DNA of 64,000 nucleotides from Torreya grandis. Taxonomy: Eukaryota > Streptophyta > Pinopsida > Cupressales > Taxaceae. Below are positions 44,066 to 53,334 of the stretch, piece by piece. The notes under the pieces were generated by a model. It was not told the DNA's origin, made no database searches, and saw nothing but the letters and a program-made list of their open reading frames with translations. The position numbers were made by a program, and so were the translations under genes. Numbering within the stretch: position 1 is the stretch's first letter; each line of letters opens with the position of its first letter. The stretch spans positions 1,490,501 through 1,554,500 of the forward strand of contig JARHVA010000667.1 in the NCBI GenBank assembly GCA_037957365.1, given 5' to 3'.

Positions 44066-47000
44066 ATGGCAAAAGAAAGTAAGCTAAGAATGGAGAAATT
44101 CAATGGCAAGAATTATCAATTATGGAGGATGCAGATAGAGGATTATCTGTATCAAAAAGATCTATTTTTACTGTTGGGTGGGGTTGCATGCAAGCCCACA
44201 GATATGCAAGATGAAGAATGGAATGTTCTTGATAGAAAGGCTCTTGGATCTATAAGGTTGAGTCTGGCATCTTCTATGATTTCTAATTTATCACAGGCAA
44301 AGACAACAGTAGAGTTAATGGATACTCTGGCAAATTTATATGAAAAACCCTCAGCTTCGAATAAGGTATATTTTATGAAGCAATTATTTAGTTTGTAAAT
44401 GCAGGAAGGTGGATCTGTATATAGTCATCTTAATGATTTCCATGAAATTGTAAATCAATTAAATTCAGTCAAAATAGTTTTTGATGATGAAGTTAAGGAT
44501 CTCTTGATCTTATGTTCTTTACCTGAAAGCTGGCACAGCTTGGTAATGGCGGTAAGTAATACTGCATCTGCTTCAAATATCTTGAAAGTTGAATATGTTA
44601 TTAGTGCAATCTTGAATGAATAAATTCACAAGAAAAGCACAGGTGAAATATCAGGTAATGCTTTAAGTATTGAAAGCAAGGGAAGGCAAAGAGAGAAGGG
44701 CAAGCATGGGAAATCAAGGTCAAAGATGGGAAGGAAATCCAAATCCAGAACTAGCAGAATAACCTACTGGAATTGTGGAAAGAAAGGACATGCAAAGAAA
44801 GACTGCTAGTTGAAGGATAACAAAGAAAATCAGTATGAAGGTAATAAAGAAGAAAATGTTACAGGTATTGTTGCAGATGATGCTCTTATATTTTCTTTGG
44901 ATAGTCAAGTAGAATCATGGGTTTTAGATTTTGGTGCTTCTTTCCATGCAACCCCAAATAGAGAATTTTTCAATGATTATGTCCATGGAGACTTTGGAAA
45001 AGTTTATTTAGGGGATGGTGAGCCTTGTCAAATTGTTGGCAAAGGAAAAGTGCAGCTGAAATTGTAGAATGGCAACACATGGGTGTTGAAAGATGTCATG
45101 CATGTACCCATCTTGAAGAGGAATCTAATTTCTACAGAAAAGTTGGGTGATGAGGGTTGCACAGTAACTCTCACAGCAAAATCTTGGAAAGTTTCTAATG
45201 GTGCACTTGTATTAGCAAGAGGTAAAAGAGTAGGTACTCTTTATATGTGTAATTGTATTACTGATTGCTCTCCTTCTATTTTATCTACTTCAGATGTAGA
45301 TGCAAAGATGTGGCACTATAGGCTTGGTCACATGAGTGAGAAGGGAATGAATGTTCTTAAGTCAAAAGGTAATCTTTCAAATTTGAAATGCATAGATCTA
45401 GATTTCTGTGAGAATTGTGTTTTTGGAAAATAGAAGAAAGTAAGGATTCTCAAGACTGGGTCAACAAAGAAGAAGTACAGGTTGGAGCTTGTTCACACAG
45501 ATGTGTGGGGACCAACTCAGGTAGCTTCTATTGAAGTATCATAGTATTATGTTTCTTTCATTGATGATGCTACAAGAAAGGTATGGGTTTATTGCATAAA
45601 GTGAAAATCTGATGTTTTTGACACATTTAAGAAATGAAAAGCTTTGGTTGAGAATCAAACAGGTTTGAGATTGAAGTGCCTTAGATCTGATAATGGTGGT
45701 GAGTACTGCAGCAATAAATTCAAAAGTTACTGTTCTATGAGTGGAATATGCAGGGAAATGACGGTTCTAAGGACACCTCAGCAAAATGGAGTTGCTAAAA
45801 GGATGAATAGAACAATTATGGAGCGTGCACGGAGTATGAGGTTGCATGTTGGTTTGCCCTTAAAGTTTTGGGCAAAAGTTGTGGATACTGCAGTGTACCT
45901 AATTAACAGAGGACCTTCTACTGCTCTGGATGGTGGAATACCAGAAGAGCCTTGGATAGGTAAAAAGGTAGATCTTTCAATTCTTAGAGTTTTTGGTTTT
46001 GAAGCTTTTGTGCACATTGATAAAGAAAATAGAAAGAAGCTGGATGTTAAATCCATGCGGTGCACTTTCATTGGTTATGGCTTTGGAGATTTCGGATTTC
46101 GATTGTGGAATTTATAAACTAATAAAATTATTAGAAGCCGTGATGTAGTTTTCAATGAGAAGGTGATGTACAGTGATTAGCTCAAGAGGCTAAATAATTC
46201 TGAGCAGGGCAATCTTGATTTGGATGAGGTAATGATCCAAAATGAGCTCGCAGATAAAAATCATCAGTCACAGGAAAACACAGGCACCGACGTCGGTCAG
46301 GCAGGAACCGATGTCAGTCAAATAGGAATCGACGTCGGTCAGACAATAATCGACATCGGTCAGGCAAAAACTGACATCAGTCAGATAGAACCAACGTCGA
46401 TTGGCTACAGAAAAAAAGATGACCGAGATCGGTCACTGACAGAACAAAATTTGGGTGAATAACAAGCTATGGATGAGTCTCAAACACCCATAAGGAGGAC
46501 TGTAAGGGTAAGTAAACCTCCAATTCATTATTCCCCTTCTTTATACTATGTGTTGCTAACTGATGGTGGAGAACCAAAAAGTTTTGATGAGGCAATACAG
46601 GTAGAATCTAGAAAACAGTGGGAGCATGGCATGAATGAGGAAATTGATTCCTTAGTGGAGAACCAAACGTGGGATTTGGTTGAGTTGCCAGTCGAAAAGA
46701 AAGCACTGAAAGATGAATGGATTCCTAGGTTAAAGAAAGGAGAGAATGGACACATGAGACATAAGGCCAGGTTATATGGTCTTGAGCAAGCTCCAAGACA
46801 ATGGTATTTAAGGTTTGACAAGTTTATGACAGAGCATAGCTTTAGTAAATGTCAATTTGACTATTGTGTTTATTTTACCAAATTGGATAATGGTCATTAT
46901 ATTATCCTGTTGCTATATGTGGATGATATGCTTGTTGCAGGTTCATATATGCAGGAAATTACTGAGCTAAAGGTAAAATTAGATCACACATTTGCCATGA

Positions 47001-47878
47001 AAGATTTAGGAGTAGCAAAGAAAATCCTTGGCATGAGTATTAAGAGAGACAGGAAAAATCACAGGCTGATTTTGTCTCAAGAGGATTATGTGAATAGGGT
47101 GTTGGAGAGGTTCTATATGTAGGATGCAAAACTAGTAAGCACACCTATGGCTGGACACTTCAAGTTGAGCAAAGAACAGTGTCCTAAATCACATGATGAG
47201 GTTGAGTACATAAGCAAAGTTCCATATGCTTCAGTAGTTGGGAGCTTAATGTATGCTATGGTATGTACCAGACCTGATATTGCCCAAGCAGTGGGAGTTG
47301 TTAGCAATTTTATGGCCAATCCAAAAAAGGAACACTGGAAAGCAGTTCAGTGGATTCTCAGATATCTGAGAGGGACCAGCAGCAGGTATTTATGCTATGC
47401 AGGGTCAAGCATTTCTCTACATGGGTATGTAGATTCGGATATGGCAAGTGACTTATTTGGCAGGAGAAGCACCACAGGATATGTGTTCACTGTTGGTGGA
47501 ATGACGGTTAGCTAACTTTCAAAGTTGCAGAAGGTTGTTGCCTTGTCTACTACAGAGGCAAAATACATTGCAATCACAGAGGCTAGCAAAGAAATGATTT
47601 GGATGACTCGGTTCATGGAAGAGTTGGGAAAGGAGCAAGAGAGTTGCAGATTATACAGTGATAGTCAAAGTGCAATTCATTTGGCAAAGAATTCAACCTT
47701 TCATTCAAGAACCAAACATATACAGCTTAGGTACCACTTCATTCGACAGGTATTGGAGGATGGACAGTTGAAGCTAGAAAAGATCCATACGGATAAGAAC
47801 CCTGCATATATGTTAACAAAGTCGGTAACAAAGGAGAAGTTGATTCTTCATTCAATTTTTGTTGGTCTTCAAGATTGA
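44066..47878 (+). pseudogene. Copia gag-pol polyprotein, 13 internal stops, one frame
   Basis: All pieces lie in a single frame from ATG 44066 (MAKESKLRMEKFNGKNYQLW). Order: gag (44066-44620); zinc knuckle YWNCGKKGHAKKDC at ~44768, whose first Cys is Tyr; protease with DFG in place of D-S/T-G at 44927; integrase zinc finger WHYRLGH..CENC; integrase core with HTDVWGP and SDNGGEY, and Lys at 45797 where the catalytic Glu is expected (NGVAKRMNR); a linker of repeated DVGQ/DISQ units (46286-46420); RT with YGLEQAPRQW and YVDD but lacking its first half; RNase H with YVDSD, TTEAKY and YSDSQS. Stops begin at 44396, 44621, 44807, 45065, 45431, 45542, 45602, 45635, 46115, 46178, 46460, 47120 and 47513. 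Several damaged sites fit C-to-T or G-to-A changes. Confidence 0.95.
46286..46422 (+). repeat. Palindromic repeat array in the integrase-RT linker
   Basis: Six units of ~24 bp vary on ACCGACGTCGGTCAG-x-CA and encode GTDVGQA-like octads (TDVGQA, TDVSQI, IDVGQT, IDIGQA, TDISQI, then PTSIGY). The first unit (46286-46297) is the perfect palindrome ACCGACGTCGGT. The same word occurs in both LTRs. Confidence 0.9.
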
Positions 47879-47956
47879 TCTTGAAGATGGAGATGCAAAC
47901 CAAAGAAACAAGACAGAGGATGTTGTTGTACAGGTACAGGTGCAGCTGTTTATCTC

Positions 47957-47968
47957 CAAGTGGGAGAT
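47957..47968 (+). promoter_or_regulatory. Polypurine tract of the copia element
   Basis: CAAGTGGGAGAT immediately precedes the 3' LTR start TGTTGAG. Confidence 0.85.
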
Positions 47969-48604
47969 TGTTGAGTTGTGGAGCTAAAAGCTTCACTGTT
48001 GAGATCTTGTGGAGGTTGCTAGACTTAACCAGTAACTGACATCAGCAATATCACTGACATCAGTCAGGCGTGGACCAGACGCTGTCGACATTGGTCAGGG
48101 ATCAGTCGACATCGGTCATATGCAGACCGACAAAAACCGACGTCGGTCACCTGTGATGTGCATGCATTTGCATGTGTTTCCAGAATTAGACTTGTCTAAT
48201 TTTAGGAGGTTCGAGTGTTTGCATGTGAAAACTAATTTAAGTCTTGGGTCTGTGTTTCTAATTATTGTATGCCTTGGATCCTATTTAAGAGACCCATGGG
48301 GCATGTATTGTAATTAAGTTGTAAATAAGATCAATTAGATCTGCAAGGTGTGTAAGATCAAGAAGATCTGCTGAAGTAATTGGTTGAGAGAGAGAGAACT
48401 CTTGAGAGAAATATTGTACACCTAAGAGGTGTGGGAAGAGTGATTTCTTCATTGCATTCTGGAAGAGTTTTAATAGATATTGGTTGTTTCTCATATCTCT
48501 TCTTATTTTCTATGTCTGATTTCTAGTTACTTATTGCTTTTGGTTCAATTCCGTGTTTAGTTGCTTATATAAAAGTAATCAATTGTACTCGGTAGTTCCT
48601 AACA
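47969..48604 (+). repeat. 3' LTR of the copia element
   Basis: TGTTGAGTTGTGG to GTTCCTAACA, 636 bp, collinear with the 5' LTR. The perfect palindrome ACCGACGTCGGT is at 48136. Other palindrome-like words here have more CG-to-CA/TG changes than those in the 5' LTR. Confidence 0.95.
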
Positions 48605-48796
48605 ATTTTGTCATCAATGGCAATGAGAAGGTTCTTATTAGTCAAGAAAAAATGAGTAAAATTCATGTTTATGTTTTCAATAAATAGGAACCAAATAAAT
48701 ATTTTTATGCTTTTGACATGAGGTCTAATGCTAAAGAAAAAAGTAGGCCACCAAGTAGTATGTTTGTGTGCATGATTTCAAAAGCGAGTGCTAAAG
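48605..48796 (+). pseudogene. NRPB2: RNA polymerase II subunit RPB2 exon, 3' part
   Basis: Directly after the copia target duplication the frame resumes as VINGNEKVLISQEKMSKIHV then YVFNK, a TAG, EPNKYFYAFDMRSN and RPPSSMFVCMISKASAK. Plant RPB2 has IINGSEKVLIAQE, HVYVFKKRQPNKY and RPPSTMFVRMLARASAKGG at this place. With the ATTTT duplication counted once, the two halves read through GGYF-VING without a shift. The block fades at 48796, near where a donor may have been. The next RPB2-like piece is at 56151. One stop here plus the TAA upstream mark it as a pseudogene. Confidence 0.9.
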
Positions 48797-49251
48797 TGGT
48801 GGGTTTCTTTTACCTTTTTTGACTGTTCATTTAGATCATCATATCTATTCAAGTTCATGATATAAATTTTATTATGAATATGTTGTTATAAGTTTTTGCA
48901 TCAATATGGGAGTTCTATGTTGTAGCTAATGTATTTTGATAAACCTATATAACCTTGTTGAACAAAGATGTTGTGGTTGATCATGTTTTAGAAAAGAGCA
49001 CAGTAGCTAATTATGTTAAAAAATTAAAACATAAAAAGTAATTCATAAGTAGAATCTATATGCTAGTGGTTAGTCATAAACCTTATGTTGGAATGTATTA
49101 TTTTGTTTTGAAATTTATTGAAAATTTAATATGATGTATTGTTTCTAGAGTCTTGTAAGTTTATATATTTTATGTACAAATTTAAAAGTTGTCTTATTTT
49201 ATTTTGATCTTAATCTTATTTGGTATATTTATTATGATCATTTTAAATCTA
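48797..49251. other. No gene seen; presumed intron of the RPB2 fragment
   Basis: AT-rich, no readable exon. It separates the RPB2 exon from the gag-only copia insertion. Confidence 0.35.
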
Positions 49252-49256
49252 TTTTT

Positions 49257-49691
49257 TATCAAAGATATTGCCAAGATCATTGATACAATGAATACATGAG
49301 TTCTCTGAGTGATGCAAGACATGGATTACTTAAAGGCAAAATAGGGCAAGCATACACAAACTACAAGTAACTAAAATAACACAAATGAGATATTTGCAAC
49401 AAAAAGTAGACACAAATTATTCCAATACTCCATATAAATAACTCACCATCCACGATGTACAAATAAGGGAGTAAGGTGTGTAACTTCTCCATGAATAGCC
49501 ACAAAGGGCCTAGAATAGGCATGTAACTCCTATGACAGAATAACATCGACTAACCAATTATGATGGACAAGAGTAACTCCTAATGACATGTACACCTAAG
49601 TAAGGATATCCCATAAGTGTATAAAAACTCCATATCTGTGTAGAATAATCTTAATAAACTAATAACATGAAAATAATATCCTACACTAATA
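49257..49691 (-). repeat. 3' LTR of gag-only copia copy 2
   Basis: Aligned with the two halves of the 5' LTR (53138-53334 and 55749-55976). On the minus strand it starts TATTAGTGTAGG (TG mutated) and ends CTTTGATA. It shares GAGTTACTCTTGTCCATCAT and GGAGTTACATGCCTATT with its partner. Confidence 0.85.
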
Positions 49692-50024
49692 CCCCCCATA
49701 AGCGCAGCCTAGGTAGATAAAAATAAATGGGTCCTTACAACAAGACCTGATGAGGTACCCATTTAAAAATTCTCATAAAGTGGAGAAAGGAGAAAACCCA
49801 TAGGAAAAAACTTTACCCCAAAAGAGAGAAAATAAGAAGAGAGAGATAGAAGCCCCCTTAGTCCCCCCGCTTCCTGAAGATGATGTTGAGTATTTTGCAC
49901 TCTAAGTATAACTCGCAAGATGACCAATGTCGATAATGAGATCCTCTACTTGAAGAATATATAAGTTCCATCTATATTGATTAATTTCCAAATCAAGAAC
50001 ACGAGTTGTGTACTTAAATTATAT

Positions 50025-50964
50025 TCATTCCATAAAGGAGGATAAAAATAATAGTATGAAGATATCTGAAAGAAGCCCAGAAATAAGACATGGCATAGGT
50101 CTAGAAAGATCATGCACAAGAACTAGTTGTAATGCCATTGAAGTGAACCTATCATGAGGACATGGAACATTCATTGGAAGAATGTCCATGTGAAGAGTAT
50201 ATCTCATATTAACAACCATAGAGACTAAATAAAATATTGTAGATAAAGCACACAGATATGCAATATAAATATCCATAGTAATGTATGAGTCATCAAAGCT
50301 CTCAATAGGTGTACTCAGACTGGAAATAATAGAATCCTTCAAAGTACAAGACTATGAAGGATTTTGAAGAGCAACATCTTGAATAGAGATGGAAGTAGAA
50401 TCTACAATAGGATAGCTAAGGTTAGGTAAAATCCCATCTTGTAGTGGTGGACTGATAAAAGGAAGAGAACAATCCACCATGAATGTGCCATCACAAGAAA
50501 TAGGAATAATAAGAGGGAATACAATAATATCTAAAGAGATAATAGGAAGAGGATTAGGAGGAGTGATATAAATCCCAGAAAGATCTTTGATAAAAGACTG
50601 AAGGATGGTCCAAACAGTGTAGGGACATGATATATGTTCCACATGGTAACAAAGATCCATGGAAACATGTAACAATAAAGTACCAAGAACCTTGTCACAA
50701 GTTTTAACCCACATATTTGTACCAAACAAGATCAGTGGGAATAAGAATATATCCATATAAGAATGGAATACAATTCATGCTTGTGAACAAGTGTTCCATG
50801 TAAACACACCAAGAAGCATAGTTATTCTTTTCAATAAGAACTACTGGTGTAGAATCAACTCTCTTCAACAATTGGTATCTATCAAATGGAGTCAACATGA
50901 TTGAGAGAATGCACCAAATAAATGCAATGAGAAAAACATTGCACAAGTGACAATGCATGCTCAA
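50025..50964 (-). pseudogene. Copia-type gag, decayed
   Basis: The minus strand from 50964 down reads LLKRVDSTPVVLIEKNNYAS followed by WCVYMEHLF and LIPTDLVWYKYVG, then, after a frame change, DKVLGTLLLHVSMDLCYHVE, and later HDLSRPMPCLISG. NNYASW..YMEHL is the start of plant copia gag (UBN2-type). It overlaps several frames (50704-50964, 50352-50756, 50025-50342). No zinc knuckle is visible. The element's tail follows directly, without pol. Confidence 0.65.
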
Positions 50965-50969
50965 AAAAT

Positions 50970-51369
50970 GGATGTCATGCTCTGCTAATAATGCATCAAA
51001 AAATGTAAGATCAAATTATGCAAATGACACCAAAATGGCACACAAGTCACATAAACTAAGTGTGTACACAAGATATAATGTAGGGCCCATAACAACCCCT
51101 CTAAGATAATTAGAAATGACCCACCTATTTACAAGTAACACAATATGCTCAAATGTATGGACATTGAACTCAGCTAATAATACATCCAAATAGGTAAGAT
51201 AAAATAGTGCACAAGTGTAAATTCACATCTCCAGGAATGGATGTTAGACATAGCTAATGATGTGTCCAAATGTGAATAAACAATCAGTGTAGTGATCATC
51301 AAATGAGTACGTGTGAAAATTCAAACAAGTGAAACAAGAGGATGTTGGGCTCTATCGATAATGTGTCCA
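50970..51369 (-). repeat. Four reiterated leader motifs of the gag-only family
   Basis: Minus-strand motifs of the type CATTAT-CAGCTAAGCC-TAACATCC occur at 51341-51369, 51239-51267, 51159-51187 and 50970-50997. The same four-fold series, in the same order, precedes gag in copy 1 on the + strand (11200, 11279, 11463, 11622). Confidence 0.7.
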
Positions 51370-52659
51370 TATACAAATCTTAATAAGATAAAAATTTATT
51401 TTGAGGGGATCAAACTACCTATCAGATCAAACCTCAAACTCTAGTGGGATAAAGTACATTAGAAGTACTAATCAAGGGGTCGTGATGTGATCTAGGGGTG
51501 ACATCACCCACTGAGGTCAAGGGGCAGTGCATTTTTGGGCTTCAGGGGCAAAGGCACAGGCATGCTTCTTATCACGATACAAAGGTGGGGTCGAGGGGTA
51601 GCATCCTCAACACCAAACATAACTTAGAGCTTACATGGCCTTTGGAATTGCTCAAAATTCACCAATTTTATCCAAAAAATGGCCCCTCAAAATGGACATC
51701 AGTTACCACCGAAAATGTATTTGGAAGGAGAGACAAGCAATAAAGTTGAATAACAAGCAAGAAAGCAAATGAGAGAAGAAGAATAAAGTGATTTTATTAT
51801 GAGGGGGTTTGGCCAGCTGCCAAACTGGACCTCATCCTCCATCTTTGATAGGCAAAATAGGAGAGGAGTAAAAAAGAACCAAGCAAAATTATTATAATCT
51901 CCTTATGTCTCACAAATATACTATAACCCCCAAAATTTGCATTTAATAATTTTAGTGCAATTACAATAAAAATTGGACCAATGGATAAGGAATGAAAAAA
52001 TATGAACTTTTAAAGAAAATGACACTCGATTCAGAGTTACCAATCAAAAGTTATTACAATTTTGGTTTTCCCATCATTAATGGTCTAATTTTAATTAAAT
52101 TTGCACAAAATATTATTTATGCATTAAAATCTAAAATCTGAGTATAAATTTACATATAGGGGTTAGAAATGAACCAGTGATTTTCTCAATCATAACACTA
52201 AGCCTTAACCAAACCTTCTACACACTCATTTGTGAAACTAAAGGAAGACATTTCACTTAAGTGGCACTAATAAAAATAAGATATTTTAGAAAATAATAAT
52301 AATTTATAATTAATAAAACAGCCATGTGAATTTAGGGCAAAAGTTATATCTTAGTTTTGACTATCGAAAACTTAGTTGTTATTGCTTGCAGAAGGTACAA
52401 CCACTAGGATGAAGAAGCTTCAGATGATTTTTGGGTGCCCCATGGAAGCCCATGCCCAAAAGTGAAGCTTCATACTACATCAGACCAAGTAAATCAACTC
52501 AAGACCATGTCAAAAAAGACTAGGAACATATCAAAAGCTTCAAACCCTTATTTTCAATGCACCATCTATGGAAAAGTGGTGCTCGTGATTGTGTATGCAG
52601 AAATATGGAGAAGTAGCATTAAAAAGTGGCATTCTAGGTTTGAATATGGCACCCTAGGT

Positions 52660-52741
52660 CTACAACAATGGCTTTCAAGTAGAAAAATGGTACCCTGGGT
52701 CTACAACAATGGCTCCCAAGTAGAAAAATGGTACCCTGGGT
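52660..52741. repeat. Tandem duplication, 41 bp x 2 plus partial
   Basis: Units 52660-52700 and 52701-52741 run from CTACAACAATGGCT to GGTACCCTGGGT and differ at two positions. A diverged partial unit follows (CTACAATAATGGCACTC), and a related word precedes them. Confidence 0.9.
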
Positions 52742-53124
52742 GAGTTAGGGCTACAATAATGGCACTCAGGGAGTAGGATGTGTGGTGCCCCAATGCCAAA
52801 TGAAGCTTTTTTGAATCCAAAGAAAAAGAAATGAGCATAAAAAACCCTTTAAACTAGAAAATAAGTGGATTGGAGTTGAATATGCCAAGAAAAATTAAAA
52901 AATATGTTGTATAGATCCAAAAGTTGTAGGTGTGAAGTTATAAATGCCATGTTGAATTTGAATTTGAATATATGCTTGCATAGCCTACAAAGAAAAGCTT
53001 CCACACAAAAAGAGCACTCTCCTAGCAATGAATATGTAATAATAAGCTTTTTTTACAAATTAAAAAATCTCATAGATTTAATAAATTAACAATGAATTAA
53101 AACTAGATATATGTATATCAGGAT

Positions 53125-53137
53125 GGATTTGATACCA
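53125..53137 (-). promoter_or_regulatory. Primer binding site of gag-only copia copy 2
   Basis: On the minus strand TGGTATCAAATCC directly follows the LTR end and matches the first eight bases of the initiator-tRNA-Met site TGGTATCAGAGC. Confidence 0.7.
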
Positions 53138-53334
53138 TATCAGAGATGATGCCAAGATCACTAATACAACGAATGCATGATTTCCATGAGTGATGTGAGA
53201 CATAGATTGCTCAAAGGCAAAACAAGGTAAGCATAGACAAATTACAAGTAACTAAAATCACACAAATGAGATAATTACAATAACAAGTAGACACAAATTA
53301 ATCTAACACTCTATATCAATAACTCACCATCCAA

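Larger units (their letters stand above)
43325..48604 (+). mobile_element. Full-length Ty1/copia retrotransposon, inactivated
   Basis: A complete 5.28-kb element: 5' LTR 43325-43961, primer site 43964, one polyprotein frame 44066-47878, polypurine tract 47957, 3' LTR 47969-48604. The perfect 5-bp target-site duplication ATTTT (43320-43324 and 48605-48609) lies inside an RPB2 exon. The polyprotein has 13 internal stops but no visible frameshift, and a large in-frame deletion in RT. The last ~440 bp of the LTRs differ at about 14 positions by hand count, so the insertion is old but younger than most of the window. Confidence 0.95.

Noticed and set aside
46286..46422. CRISPR-like array of palindromic units
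   Set aside because: Units are adjacent without unique spacers, lie in frame within a copia polyprotein, and the organism is a plant.
43163..48796. Assigning the RPB2 fragment to RNA polymerase I, III or the plant IV/V subunits
   Set aside because: ELG.CPY..GGYF.ING, EPNKYFYA and RPPSSMFV follow the Pol II subunit closely. As I recall, Pol III has a different block after GGYF, and Pol IV/V lack several of these residues.
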